This document shows positions 25,889-34,540 of a stretch of DNA of 37,873 nt, one piece after another. The number at the start of each line of letters is the position of its first letter. The first letter of the stretch is position 1. The stretch is from Sphingomonadales bacterium (GTDB lineage Bacteria > Bacteroidota > Bacteroidia > NS11-12g > UBA955). Location of the stretch: NCBI GenBank assembly GCA_016872175.1, contig VHBA01000022.1, positions 1 to 37,873 on the forward strand. The letters are read 5' to 3'. The position numbers and the translations under genes are program-made. The notes beneath the pieces are model-generated. The model was given only the letters and a program-made list of their open reading frames with translations, was not told the origin of the DNA and did no database searches.

Positions 25889-27415
25889 ATGAAAGTGCGT
25901 TACCTTATAATTTTTACCTTAACACTTGGCCTTTTTGCCTGCGGTGGCAATAAAGAATCCGGCGAAGTAATTGATGAAGCGCTGGTAAAACAGGCTGACT
26001 CTGTAGAAGCCACGGTGAAAGCTGTTTGCAGCTCCTGTCATATGTGGGTTCCGCCCGATAAGCTGGATAAATATACCTGGAAAGATAAAGTGCTACCGGT
26101 AATGGCGGCTAAAATGGGTATTTATGAGCTTGACGGTATCACGTTTTACAGTGAAAAAAATGATCCCCAAGTTCCTTCGGGTATTTACCCTGAAAAGCCC
26201 ACCATAGAGCCGGCTCTGATGCGTAAAATATTTAACTATTTTAATGTTAAAGCCCCGGAAACCCTGCCTGCTCAACAGCGTAGCCTGCCAATTGGAGAAG
26301 AAACCCGGCTGTTTGATGCAATGATACCTTCTGTGCAGCAAAATGGACCTCCTATCGCAACTTTTGTAAAAGTATTGTCGGAAAAACAACAGATAATGGC
26401 AGGTATATCAGGTGCCTCCAATCAGTTGGTGGTGTTGAATAAAGATCTGTCTGCCAAATGGATTTTAGATGTTCCAAGCGCCCCGGTGTGGTGCGATGTC
26501 TCCCGGGCTGATCAGTGGCTGCTGACCTGCATGGGCTCAGTATTTCCCAATAATGACAGGTCTGGACAATTGCTTGGTATAAATCCTGCTTCGCAAAAGG
26601 CCGGTACACCTTTAATTGATAAACTGGCCCGCCCAGTGCAGGCGCATCGCTCTGGCAATGATTATCTGGTGAATAATTTTGGTCATCTGGCGGGTGATTT
26701 GTCAATCTACAATGCAAATGGCTCAGTATCAAAAGTGCTCCGCAAGGAACCGGGCTGTATTCGTTCGCTGCTTTTTGATTGGAACAAAGATGGTATGAAG
26801 GATGTGTTGGCCATGTTTGCGCAGGGTGTAGAAGGAATTTATCTCTATACCAATAAAGGAAGCGGGAATTATGTAGAGAAGCGTCTGATGCAGTTTATGC
26901 CGGTAAACGGTTCTTCATGGTTTGAAATAGAGGATGTAAATAAAGACGGTCATCCCGATATTATTTATGCCTGCGGTGATAATGCAGACTATTCCGTAAT
27001 TCTTAAACCTTATCATGGAATTTATATATACCTGAATGATGGGGCTGATAATTTTAAACAATCCTGGTTTTATCCCATCAATGGTGCATACCGATTCATG
27101 CTCAGGGATTTTGACAAAGACGGAGATATGGATATGGTGAGTATTTCATTCTTTGCTGATTACCTGCAACAACCAGAAGAGGCGCTATTGTATTTTGAAA
27201 ATACAGGAAATCTCAATTTTAAACCCTCAAGAATCAAAGGATATAATATTGGCAGATGGCTTACCATGGATGCCGGTGACGTTGATGGTGACGGAGACGA
27301 TGATGTAGTGTTGGGTAATTTTAGCCAGGGCCCTCAAAGTTTTATGAGTACCGATGATGCATCTCGTTTTGCCAATGGCAAACCCCTTATTATGCTGGTA
27401 AACAGAACCAAATAA
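25889..27415 (+). CDS. Lipoprotein with cytochrome c motif and FG-GAP/VCBS calcium-binding repeats
   Basis: The frame is open from a TTG at 25883, but ATG at 25889 begins a clean lipoprotein signal with lipobox LFAC (Cys18), giving 508 residues. CSSCH at residues 47-51 is a c-type heme-binding site, near the start of a ~100-residue helical region. The rest is a propeller-like array with four calcium loops: DWNKDGMKDV, DVNKDGHPDI, DFDKDGDMDM and DVDGDGDDDV (FG-GAP/VCBS type). Together they suggest a heme-bearing, lipid-anchored protein of the periplasm or surface. It is followed after 3 bp by a TMEM220-family gene, so the two probably act together. No enzymatic function can be assigned. Confidence 0.8.
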   Translation: MKVRYLIIFTLTLGLFACGGNKESGEVIDEALVKQADSVEATVKAVCSSCHMWVPPDKLDKYTWKDKVLPVMAAKMGIYELDGITFYSEKNDPQVPSGIYPEKPTIEPALMRKIFNYFNVKAPETLPAQQRSLPIGEETRLFDAMIPSVQQNGPPIATFVKVLSEKQQIMAGISGASNQLVVLNKDLSAKWILDVPSAPVWCDVSRADQWLLTCMGSVFPNNDRSGQLLGINPASQKAGTPLIDKLARPVQAHRSGNDYLVNNFGHLAGDLSIYNANGSVSKVLRKEPGCIRSLLFDWNKDGMKDVLAMFAQGVEGIYLYTNKGSGNYVEKRLMQFMPVNGSSWFEIEDVNKDGHPDIIYACGDNADYSVILKPYHGIYIYLNDGADNFKQSWFYPINGAYRFMLRDFDKDGDMDMVSISFFADYLQQPEEALLYFENTGNLNFKPSRIKGYNIGRWLTMDAGDVDGDGDDDVVLGNFSQGPQSFMSTDDASRFANGKPLIMLVNRTK

Positions 27416-27418
27416 ACC

Positions 27419-27748
27419 ATGAAGAAAATAATTCTCATTCTGCTTTTTTTAATCATGCTTGGATTTGCCGCAGTGCAATACAACGATCCCGATGCCTGGT
27501 TTTGGATTGCGGTTTATCTTGTTTATGCCATGGTGATATTTTCTGCTATTATTAGGCCGCTCAATACCATTTGGTATCTTGTTGCTATGATTGTTCCATT
27601 GATTTTTGCCTACTTTCAGTGGCCGGAAAGTTGGGAAGGTATAGGAGAAACCATGATGAACGAAAATACGGAGCGCGCGCGGGAAAGCCTCGGGCTTATT
27701 ATCTGCGCCTTGTCATCCTGGTTATCTGTCAAGTTGAAATCTGAATAA
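27419..27748 (+). CDS. TMEM220-family small membrane protein
   Basis: A 109-residue protein with four predicted membrane helices (residues ~3-17, 26-44, 50-66 and 90-104). The family signature is AAVQYNDPDAWFWIAVYLVYA, from which I recognise the TMEM220 group (PF15071), widespread in Bacteroidota and of unknown function. The polar loop GIGETMMNENTERARESLG between helices 3 and 4 is also conserved in the group. The gene starts 3 bp after the cytochrome/FG-GAP lipoprotein, pointing to a shared transcript and perhaps a shared complex. Confidence 0.75.
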   Translation: MKKIILILLFLIMLGFAAVQYNDPDAWFWIAVYLVYAMVIFSAIIRPLNTIWYLVAMIVPLIFAYFQWPESWEGIGETMMNENTERARESLGLIICALSSWLSVKLKSE

Positions 27749-27755
27749 TCTTTCG

Positions 27756-27763
27756 TATATTTG
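27756..27763 (+). promoter_or_regulatory. Promoter -7 box TATATTTG with upstream TTG
   Basis: Exact TAnnTTTG match with a TTG 19 nt upstream (27734-27736), a good -33/-7 pair. The box overlaps the first in-frame TTG of the ABC exporter frame (27761), so a start further in is more likely if the promoter is real. Confidence 0.5.
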
Positions 27764-29518
27764 TTGAAACAAACATTGAAGCTGCTGTTTCAATATATCA
27801 GGCCACAATCAGGAACGGTTTTGCTGGCGCTTTTCTTGGCATCCATCTCTCAGGTCTTTTCCATGCTGGATCCCTGGGTGGGCAGAAATATCATTGATCA
27901 GTATTTACTGAAACATACCGGCTACACCCAGTCAGATTTTGCCTACGGTGTAATGGGGTGGCTGCTTTTGGGGATTTCATTTGCTATGGTGAGCCGCATA
28001 GCCAAAAACCTGCAGGATTATTTTATCAATGTGGCTATGCAACAGGTTGGTGCAGGTCTGTTTATGGACGGCATCAGGCATACTATGGAATTGCCTTTTG
28101 AAGTATTTGAAGACCGCCGTAGCGGAGAAACCTTAAATGTTTTACAGAAGGTGCGCACCGATACAGAGAAACTGATGACCATGGCGGTAGGACTTCTGTA
28201 TGCAAGTGTAGTGGGCGTTTGTGTTGTTTTTGTGGCAAGTTTTATGGTTCACTGGCTTATTGCTCCCGCATTTTTATTTGCCATGCTGGTTGTGGGTGTT
28301 TCCAGTTCTTTCCTCAGTAAAAAGATTAAATCTGTTCAAAGGAATATTGTAGCTGAAACCGGCGCACTGGCGGGCACTACCACAGAAAGCCTTAGAAATA
28401 TTGAGCTTGTAAAAAGTCTGGGTCTGATTGGTCAGGAGATTCGCCGAATTCGGATAAATACACTGAAAATTCTGGGATTAGAGCTTATTAAAGTAAAAAA
28501 AATCAGAACACTGGGGTTTGTGCAGGGCACAACCGTGAACCTGATGCGTAACTTACTGCTGCTGTTCCTTAGCTGGATGGTTTTTACGGGGAGAATAACC
28601 CCGGGCATGTATATACAGTTTTTATTCTACACGTTTTTCATTTTCAATCCGTTGCAGGAACTGGGGACATTTATTCAAACATGGCGTGAGGCCCAGGTAA
28701 GCCTGGGGCGCTACCAGGAATTACTGAATACGCCCACAGAGCCGGAGCCGGCCAATCCAAGGTTGCCGGGCAATATCGAGAAAGTAGCATTTGAGCAAGT
28801 TTCATTTCGCCACCGTTCTTCTTCTAGGCTGGCGCTGGATAACATAAATATTACCCTTAAAAAGGGAGAAACCATCGCGGTGGTTGGTCCCAGTGGCAGC
28901 GGCAAAAGTACGCTGGTAAAACTGCTGGTGGGTTTATACAAACCCGAAAGTGGGCAGCTGCAATATAATAACATACCTGCAAACCAAATTCCTTTGGCAG
29001 ATCTTCGTCTAAAACTGGGCGTAGTGAGCCAGGAAAGTCAGTTGTTTAGCGGTACACTGAGGGAAAACCTACAATTTGTAAATCCCGATGCCACGGATGA
29101 AGAAATGCAGCAGGCATTGAAAAAATCGGCAGCGCAAAATTTATTGCAACGTTGTGAAAACGGGCTTGACACTACCATAGGCGAGAGTGGTATCAAGGTT
29201 TCAGGCGGTGAGAAACAGCGTATTTCCATTGCCAGAGCGCTGCTGAGAAATCCGGATGTAATGGTGTTTGATGAGGCTACCAGTGCACTGGATAGTTTGA
29301 CAGAAAAAGAAATAACAAAAACCATCCGCGAAATAAGCAGCCAGAAAGATAGAATCAATGTGATGATTGCCCACCGGCTAAGCACGATCATGCATGCAGA
29401 TTGTATCTATGTGCTCGAAAAGGGCCTGATTACTGAACAGGGTACCCACGAAGAACTTTTGGCATCAAAAGGCCTTTACTACGCTATGTGGCGCCAACAA
29501 ATCGGCGAAGCTGACTAA
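27761..29518 (+). CDS. ABC exporter, fused permease and ATPase (MsbA-like)
   Basis: The coordinates give the longest open form, 585 residues from a TTG; no ATG occurs near the N-terminus. TTG starts at 27764 or 27776 are possible, and 27776 (580 residues, beginning MKLLFQYIRPQ) fits the promoter box best. Six membrane helices fill residues ~15-310. The ATPase domain has Walker A (GPSGSGKST, ~375-383), the ABC signature SGGEKQR (~480), Walker B (VMVFDEATSALD) and the H-loop (AHRLST). Homodimeric exporters of this type move lipids, LPS precursors or drugs outward. The start lies 12 bp after the TMEM220 gene. It ends overlapping the converging GNAT gene by 4 bp. Confidence 0.92.
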   Translation: MLKQTLKLLFQYIRPQSGTVLLALFLASISQVFSMLDPWVGRNIIDQYLLKHTGYTQSDFAYGVMGWLLLGISFAMVSRIAKNLQDYFINVAMQQVGAGLFMDGIRHTMELPFEVFEDRRSGETLNVLQKVRTDTEKLMTMAVGLLYASVVGVCVVFVASFMVHWLIAPAFLFAMLVVGVSSSFLSKKIKSVQRNIVAETGALAGTTTESLRNIELVKSLGLIGQEIRRIRINTLKILGLELIKVKKIRTLGFVQGTTVNLMRNLLLLFLSWMVFTGRITPGMYIQFLFYTFFIFNPLQELGTFIQTWREAQVSLGRYQELLNTPTEPEPANPRLPGNIEKVAFEQVSFRHRSSSRLALDNINITLKKGETIAVVGPSGSGKSTLVKLLVGLYKPESGQLQYNNIPANQIPLADLRLKLGVVSQESQLFSGTLRENLQFVNPDATDEEMQQALKKSAAQNLLQRCENGLDTTIGESGIKVSGGEKQRISIARALLRNPDVMVFDEATSALDSLTEKEITKTIREISSQKDRINVMIAHRLSTIMHADCIYVLEKGLITEQGTHEELLASKGLYYAMWRQQIGEAD

Positions 29519-29934
29519 ACGGTTCTCCACATTTTAAAGTGTGGAATTTCACATTCCCAAAATCTTTCACCAACCGGTTCAAAACCATGTTTTGCATAAA
29601 ATTCAAGCGCATGTTCCTGGGCATGCATGTAGGCATATGTACCTGATTCCAGTCGTTGAAGGCAATTATCGACAAGGGCGGCACCTATGCCTTTACCCCT
29701 GTAGGCGGCCAACACGGCAAAACGTTCCAGCTTGGTGCCGTTTTCTGTTTTGCGAATTCTTGCCGTTCCGCATGGAACCCCTCCAAGTTTTGCCAGCAGG
29801 TGTGTGCAGGTGTTTTCATACTCGTCATATTCTTCAGCCGGATCTACTTTTTGCTCTATTACAAATACCTGACGGCGTATCTCAAAGGCCTGTTCCATAT
29901 CCTTTGCGGTTAAAATTGGGGTTACTTCTGTCAT
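29515..29934 (-). CDS. GNAT-family N-acetyltransferase
   Basis: The frame is open from 30000, but that extends into the promoter region of the next gene; the Met at 29934 starts the domain, giving 139 residues. The family opening is FEIRRQVFVIEQKVDPAEEYDEYE, a variant seen in ElaA/YjdJ-like and phosphinothricin-type acetyltransferases. The acetyl-CoA pyrophosphate loop is AAYRGKGIGAALVD, and LEFYAKHGFEPVGE is the closing strand pair. The substrate is unknown. Its TAG stop shares the bases CTAA (29515-29518) with the TAA stop of the converging ABC exporter. Confidence 0.9.
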   Translation of the reverse strand: MTEVTPILTAKDMEQAFEIRRQVFVIEQKVDPAEEYDEYENTCTHLLAKLGGVPCGTARIRKTENGTKLERFAVLAAYRGKGIGAALVDNCLQRLESGTYAYMHAQEHALEFYAKHGFEPVGERFWECEIPHFKMWRTV

Positions 29935-29940
29935 TTTGCG

Positions 29941-29948
29941 TATTTTTG
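29941..29948 (+). promoter_or_regulatory. Promoter -7 box TATTTTTG
   Basis: Exact TAnnTTTG match 39 nt before the aldolase ATG at 29988. It lies in the short divergent gap with the GNAT gene. Confidence 0.45.
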
Positions 29949-29987
29949 CCGTGAATTTGTACAAAAATACCGCAAAAAGCACTAAAC

Positions 29988-31046
29988 ATGGCCAATTCAA
30001 ATATTATCTCCCTGCTCGGCAATGATGCCGACAACCTACTGAACCACACCTGCAAGGCTATTGCTAAGGAACACTTGCATTTGCCCGGTCCCGATTTTAT
30101 TGACAGGGTTTTTGCTCAATCCAACCGCAGTCCGCAGGTATTGCGCAGCATACAAAATATTTATAACACAGGTCGCCTTGCCGGTACCGGCTACATGAGC
30201 ATTTTGCCCGTAGACCAGGGTATTGAGCACAGCGGAGGTGCATCATTTGCACCCAATCCCATTTATTTTGATCCTGAAAACATCATTAAACTGGCTGTAG
30301 AGGGCGGTTGCAATGCAGTTGCTTCTACTTTCGGTGTGCTGGCTGCCAATTCACGCAAATACGCGCACAAAATTCCTTTTATTGTGAAAATAAACCACAA
30401 TGAGATTCTAAGCTACCCAAATAAGTTTGATCAGATTATGTACGGAAGCATTCAGGAAGCCTGGAACCTGGGAGCTACCGCCGTTGGCGCCACCATATAT
30501 TTTGGTAGTGAAGAAAGTGCCCGCCAGATTCAGGAAGTTTCTACCGCCTTTGAAATGGCCCATGAGCTGGGCATGAGCACCATTCTGTGGTGTTACCTGC
30601 GCAACAACGGATTCAAGAAAGATGGTATAGATTACCATGCAGCAGCCGATCTTACCGGACAGGCCAATCACCTAGGTGTGACCATTCAGGCTGATATCAT
30701 CAAACAAAAATTGCCTACCAACAATGGCGGTTATACTGCCATTAACTTTGGTAAAACCCACCCTAAGGTATACAGTGAATTGACCACCGATCACCCGATT
30801 GATTTGTGCCGTTACCAGATAGCCAATTGCTACATGGGCCGCGCTGGTCTGATTAACAGTGGTGGCGAAAGCAAAGGAGCAGGTGATATGGCAGAAGCGG
30901 TTAGCACAGCCATTATCAACAAACGTGCCGGAGGAGCCGGTCTTATCAGCGGACGTAAGGCATTCCAAAAGCCCATGGGCGAAGGCGTTTCACTGCTTAA
31001 TGCCATTCAGGATGTATATCTTGATAACAGCATTACCATTGCTTGA
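29988..31046 (+). CDS. fbaB: Class I fructose-bisphosphate aldolase (DhnA/FbaB type)
   Basis: A 352-residue TIM-barrel protein of the archaeal-type class I group. Family landmarks are [20 protein letters not shown], where the DQG.EH block is diagnostic, then [38 protein letters not shown] and [11 protein letters not shown]. It cleaves fructose 1,6-bisphosphate to two triose phosphates by a Schiff-base lysine, without a metal; I cannot firmly say which Lys. Glycolysis/gluconeogenesis is its pathway. The gene stands alone behind its own promoter; accD follows after 25 bp. Confidence 0.9.
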   Translation: MANSNIISLLGNDADNLLNHTCKAIAKEHLHLPGPDFIDRVFAQSNRSPQVLRSIQNIYNTGRLAGTGYMSILPVDQGIEHSGGASFAPNPIYFDPENIIKLAVEGGCNAVASTFGVLAANSRKYAHKIPFIVKINHNEILSYPNKFDQIMYGSIQEAWNLGATAVGATIYFGSEESARQIQEVSTAFEMAHELGMSTILWCYLRNNGFKKDGIDYHAAADLTGQANHLGVTIQADIIKQKLPTNNGGYTAINFGKTHPKVYSELTTDHPIDLCRYQIANCYMGRAGLINSGGESKGAGDMAEAVSTAIINKRAGGAGLISGRKAFQKPMGEGVSLLNAIQDVYLDNSITIA

Positions 31047-31071
31047 TTTTTTTGCGTAAAATTGCCTTCGC

Positions 31072-31983
31072 ATGATCGAATACGAAGAGGACGAATTTTC
31101 TACCGAAAGTACCAAATGGTACCAAAGGAGATTATCGGGTATCCTCACCAAAACAAAAGATAAAAAAGCCACACCCGACGGGCTTTGGGAAAAATGTGGA
31201 AGGTGCAAGGCCATTGTGCCCAGCAAAGACTGGATGAACAACCATTATGTTTGTCCGCAGTGTGATTTTCACGATCGGATTGGTTCTCATGAGTATTTCG
31301 AAATCCTATTTGATAAAGGAAAGTTTACCGAAATCGCCAAAGACCTGACCAGCGGTGATCCTTTGGAATTTACAGATACAGCACCCTACAAAGACCGCAT
31401 AAAAGTTGCCCGTAAAAAAACGGGACTCAATGACGCGGTTCGCACGGCCACCGGGAAAATCAACGACCAGAAAATTGTAATTTCCTGTATGGATTTTGCC
31501 TTTATCGGCGGAAGCATGGGTAGTGTGGTTGGAGAGAAGATAGCGCGTGGGATAGACTATGCGCTGGAGTATAAAATTCCATTTCTGATGATTTCCAAAA
31601 GCGGTGGTGCGCGTATGATGGAGGCGGCTTTCAGTCTGATGCAGATGGCCAAAACCAGTGCTAAACTCGCATTGCTGCACAAAGCCGGTGTTCCATACAT
31701 ATCCCTCATGACAAATCCTACCACAGGTGGTGTTACCGCATCTTTTGCCATGCTGGGCGATTTTAACATTGCTGAACCCGAAGCCCTTATTGGTTTTGCA
31801 GGCCCACGTGTTATTCGAGAAACCATAGGAAAAGACTTGCCCAAAGGATTCCAGAGTTCTGAGTTTTTGCTCGAGCATGGATTCCTCGATTTTATCGTAC
31901 CCAGAACCCAGCTGAAAGAAACCCTCAGCAATCTACTGCAGCTGATATGGGATAAAAAAACTAACAAAAAAGAAACAACCTGA
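31072..31983 (+). CDS. accD: Acetyl-CoA carboxylase carboxyltransferase subunit beta
   Basis: A 303-residue protein of normal length. The N-terminal zinc ribbon has Cys42, Cys45, Cys61 and Cys64 (CGRC and CPQC). The crotonase-like transferase core carries [58 protein letters not shown] and [12 protein letters not shown], all standard AccD blocks. With AccA it transfers carboxyl from biotin to acetyl-CoA, starting fatty acid synthesis. accA is not in the window. A TAAAATTG box (7 of 8 to consensus) precedes the start by 9 nt; gcvH follows after 2 bp. Confidence 0.97.
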   Translation: MIEYEEDEFSTESTKWYQRRLSGILTKTKDKKATPDGLWEKCGRCKAIVPSKDWMNNHYVCPQCDFHDRIGSHEYFEILFDKGKFTEIAKDLTSGDPLEFTDTAPYKDRIKVARKKTGLNDAVRTATGKINDQKIVISCMDFAFIGGSMGSVVGEKIARGIDYALEYKIPFLMISKSGGARMMEAAFSLMQMAKTSAKLALLHKAGVPYISLMTNPTTGGVTASFAMLGDFNIAEPEALIGFAGPRVIRETIGKDLPKGFQSSEFLLEHGFLDFIVPRTQLKETLSNLLQLIWDKKTNKKETT

Positions 31984-31985
31984 AT

Positions 31986-32366
31986 ATGAACTTTCCAGAA
32001 AACCTTAAGTACACCAAAGATCACGAGTGGATCAGCGTGGAAGGCGATGTAGCCACTGTTGGCATTACTGATTTTGCTCAGTCAGAGCTGGGTGACATTG
32101 TGTTTGTAGACATTTCAACCCAAGGTGAAAACCTTGGCCAAAATGATGTGTTCGGCACTGTTGAGGCCGTAAAAACCGTAAGTGACCTGTATATGCCTGT
32201 AAGTGGTGAAATTTTGGAGATTAACTCCGGACTTGACAGCGCACCTGAAAGCGTAAACAGCGATGCCTATGGCAGCGGCTGGATGGTGAAGGTTAAGTTC
32301 AGTGATGCCTCGCAGGTTGATGCGCTTATGTCTGCTGCCGATTATAAGGCTATGATTGGTGCATAA
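31986..32366 (+). CDS. gcvH: Glycine cleavage system H protein
   Basis: A 126-residue lipoyl carrier. The lipoylated Lys is residue 63, in [20 protein letters not shown], the family's signature hairpin; the N-terminal [20 protein letters not shown] is also typical. It shuttles the aminomethyl group between the P, T and L proteins in glycine oxidation. No gcvP or gcvT is adjacent; the dispersed arrangement is common in Bacteroidota. It begins 2 bp after accD and ends 23 bp before a strong terminator, so it is the last gene of this transcript. Confidence 0.97.
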   Translation: MNFPENLKYTKDHEWISVEGDVATVGITDFAQSELGDIVFVDISTQGENLGQNDVFGTVEAVKTVSDLYMPVSGEILEINSGLDSAPESVNSDAYGSGWMVKVKFSDASQVDALMSAADYKAMIGA

Positions 32367-32389
32367 CTTAAATCACCTTAAATAATACT

Positions 32390-32418
32390 AAAAAACACCC
32401 TTTTTAAGGGTGTTTTTT
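32390..32418 (+). terminator. Rho-independent terminator after gcvH
   Basis: A perfect 13 bp stem, 32390-32402 with 32406-32418 (core ACACCCTT/AAGGGTGT), loop TTT, ending in a run of eight T (32413-32420). The A-run on the left makes it able to work on both strands. Confidence 0.9.
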
Positions 32419-32451
32419 TTAAGAACTTCGTGCTGCCAAAATCTCTCCATA

Positions 32452-32480
32452 AAAAAATACTCCTGAAGGAGTATTTTTTA
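32452..32480 (-). terminator. Rho-independent terminator after tRNA-Cys
   Basis: Stem 32452-32463 with 32468-32479 (core ATACTCC/GGAGTAT), loop TGAA, ending in a T-run on the minus strand (A-run 32451-32457 on plus). It starts only 4 nt after the tRNA 3' end and sits back to back with the gcvH terminator. Confidence 0.85.
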
Positions 32481-32483
32481 CTG

Positions 32484-32554
32484 AGGTCGGAACCGGATTC
32501 GAACCGGTGTAGAGGGTTTTGCAGACCCGTGCCTAGCCTCTCGGCCATCCGACC
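32484..32554 (-). tRNA. tRNA-Cys (anticodon GCA)
   Basis: Read on the minus strand, all arms can be laid out: acceptor GGTCGGA/TCCGACC, D stem GCC/GGC, anticodon stem CGGGT/ACCCT with loop CTGCAAA (anticodon GCA at 34-36), variable loop CTAC, T stem ACCGG/CCGGT with loop TTCGAAT, and discriminator U73, an identity element of tRNA-Cys. The length is 71 nt. The 27-43 pair is a C-U mismatch. CCA is not encoded (TCA follows), so it must be added by a nucleotidyltransferase. Confidence 0.95.
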
Positions 32555-32622
32555 TTTAGAGGTGCAAATATACAGAAAAAAGGCACACTTGTGCAGAAAA
32601 TCAGATCATATACCCAGACAGA

Positions 32623-33354
32623 TTAAGACTGGTTTTTTAGGAAATCTATTGCCTTTTCTAGATCCTCAGGCGTATCTACTGCAGGGCTCTGCCATTGGGT
32701 TTCAGCCACGGCAATATGATATCCATTCTCCAGCCAGCGCAATTGTTCCAGTTTTTCTGTCAATTCTAATATAGAAGGCTTTAGTAGCGTGATTTTATGC
32801 AATACGTCTGCCTTGTAGGCATACATGCCAATATGCCTGTAGTAGGGGGGGGTAGAATCGTTTTCTCTGGAAAACGGTATTTGGCTGCGGCTAAAATACA
32901 ATGCTTTGTCGTGAATGTCGGTAACCACTTTTACCACATTGGGATTCTCTACCTCTGTTGCACTTAATATAGCTTTTTTTAACGTGGCAATCTCAACATC
33001 TGGATTCTCAAACATGGAAACAAGCGCCTTGATTTGTTCAGGCCTGATAAAAGGTTCATCGCCCTGTAAATTGACAATGATATCTGCCTCAAAGCCTGAT
33101 TTTTCAAAGGCTTCCATGCAGCGATCCGTTCCACTTGGATGTTGCGCATTTGTTAGTATGGCCTTTCCAAATATATTCACGTGTGCTTCAATGCGGGCAT
33201 CATCTGTAGCTACGGCAATACCTGAATTTCCGGAACATGAAGCGGCCACATTCCATACTCTCTGAATCATACTCATTCCTCCCAAATCAGCCAATGGTTT
33301 GCCCGGAAACCGGGTGCTGCCATATCTGGCAGGGATGAGAACACAGAATTTCAT
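32623..33354 (-). CDS. kdsB: 3-deoxy-manno-octulosonate cytidylyltransferase
   Basis: A 243-residue protein from the ATG at 33354; a TTG codon precedes it in frame. The N-terminal nucleotide-binding loop is LIPARYGSTRFPGKPLADLGG, with NLQGDEPFIRPEQI and HIGMYAYKADVL as further CMP-Kdo synthetase blocks. It activates Kdo with CTP for the inner core of lipopolysaccharide, so this organism makes a Kdo-containing LPS or lipid A. It lies 14 bp after the alkaline phosphatase gene on the same strand. A run of eight G (plus strand 32845-32852) encodes the Thr-Pro-Pro in NDSTPPYYR. Confidence 0.96.
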   Translation of the reverse strand: MKFCVLIPARYGSTRFPGKPLADLGGMSMIQRVWNVAASCSGNSGIAVATDDARIEAHVNIFGKAILTNAQHPSGTDRCMEAFEKSGFEADIIVNLQGDEPFIRPEQIKALVSMFENPDVEIATLKKAILSATEVENPNVVKVVTDIHDKALYFSRSQIPFSRENDSTPPYYRHIGMYAYKADVLHKITLLKPSILELTEKLEQLRWLENGYHIAVAETQWQSPAVDTPEDLEKAIDFLKNQS

Positions 33355-33368
33355 CAAGCGAAAATAGG

Positions 33369-34430
33369 CTATTTGTCCGTCTGCAAATTAAGCAGTTTCA
33401 TCATTTTAAAGTAAATCGCTGTATTTTGATAAACGCCACTAAAAAGCTCTGCTCCGGGCCCGAATGCATAAACAGGCACTGGCTCGGCTGTGTGATGACC
33501 CGAACTGAAATGCATCACCGGACGTTTGTTTTTAGCGTCATAGCCATGCAGGGTAAGTCCACCGCATTCGTGGTCTGCTGTAATGACAACAAGGGTGTTT
33601 TTATCTTTTTTAGCCCATGCCAGCACTTCTCCGGCGGCATTATCAAAATCAATGGCTTCAGCGATGGTATGCGCGCTGTCATTATTGTGTGCTCCCCAAT
33701 CAATCTGACTTCCCTCTATCATCAGAAAAAAACCTTTTTTGTTTTTCGATAGTTTTGAAATGGCATGCATAGAACCTGTTTCAAGCGCTGGTCCACGGCT
33801 TGGTGCAGGTAAAGGCTCCTTCAGGGTATCAATGAAACAAATCTGCCTTGCTCCCGTATTTTGTTGCATGGCATTGATGCCAATTGAAACACAGTAACCG
33901 GCTTTTTTAAGCGCATTGGTATCAAAATAGGGAAGTCCTCCGCCAACCATTATAGTTGCTGCAGGATTTTGGGTAATATCAGCTGCTATCGCCTTGTATT
34001 TCTTCCTCGATGGCTGATGGGCATAAAATGAAGCAGGCGTTGCGTGCGGCAATTCACAGGTCACAACAACCCCCGTACTCATGCCATTTTCATATGCCGA
34101 TTCAGCAATTGTTTTAAGGGTAGTACTGTCAGATCCCATGCCTATAATGCCGTTGTTGGTTTTTTGCCCTGTTGAAAAGGCAGTTGCACCTGCTGCACTA
34201 TCGGTAATATAGTCATTTAGCGAAGCGGTAATGCTAATGCCTACCGCTTTTGCATAATCAAAGATATTAAGCTGCCCGCCTTTGGCTGTGTAGGCAGCAT
34301 ACAAATGCACCAAACCTGTTCCATCGCCAATCATCAGTATGATGTTTTTAGGTTTTCGCGGTTTTAAATTACCTGCGGCAACGCTGTTGAATACCAAAAC
34401 GAATGGCAAAACAATTCCCCATAATTTCAT
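33369..34430 (-). CDS. Alkaline phosphatase, PhoA superfamily
   Basis: A 353-residue protein with a signal peptide (residues 1-20, IVLPFVLVFNSVAAG). The metal-binding Asp36 is in MIGDGTG and the nucleophile is Ser78 in TDSAAGATAF. Other metal ligands are seen in the Glu/Asp/His segments GSQIDWGAHNND, ITADHECGG and SGHHTAEPVPV. It hydrolyses phosphate monoesters outside the inner membrane. The protein is shorter than E. coli PhoA (~450) but near the length of many Bacteroidota forms. It has its own promoter box at 34435-34442; kdsB follows after 14 bp. Confidence 0.95.
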   Translation of the reverse strand: MKLWGIVLPFVLVFNSVAAGNLKPRKPKNIILMIGDGTGLVHLYAAYTAKGGQLNIFDYAKAVGISITASLNDYITDSAAGATAFSTGQKTNNGIIGMGSDSTTLKTIAESAYENGMSTGVVVTCELPHATPASFYAHQPSRKKYKAIAADITQNPAATIMVGGGLPYFDTNALKKAGYCVSIGINAMQQNTGARQICFIDTLKEPLPAPSRGPALETGSMHAISKLSKNKKGFFLMIEGSQIDWGAHNNDSAHTIAEAIDFDNAAGEVLAWAKKDKNTLVVITADHECGGLTLHGYDAKNKRPVMHFSSGHHTAEPVPVYAFGPGAELFSGVYQNTAIYFKMMKLLNLQTDK

Positions 34431-34434
34431 ACTT

Positions 34435-34442
34435 CAAATGTA
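34435..34442 (-). promoter_or_regulatory. Promoter -7 box TACATTTG (minus strand)
   Basis: Exact TAnnTTTG match, 4 nt before the alkaline phosphatase ATG. The distance is so short that the transcript would be nearly leaderless. No GTTAA repeats like those before the porin are visible here. Confidence 0.4.
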
Positions 34443-34522
34443 TGTTTTAATTGTTTATATCTATGGGTCTATTCATTCATCTGTACGCTTATTTATTTGA
34501 TATGTTCCCCGTGTTTTTATCT

Positions 34523-34530
34523 TAAATTTG
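34523..34530 (+). promoter_or_regulatory. Promoter -7 box TAAATTTG with upstream TTTG
   Basis: Exact TAnnTTTG match 10 nt before the pruA ATG at 34541, with a TTTG at 34496-34499 as a possible -33 element. Confidence 0.5.
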
Positions 34531-34540
34531 CAATTACTTT

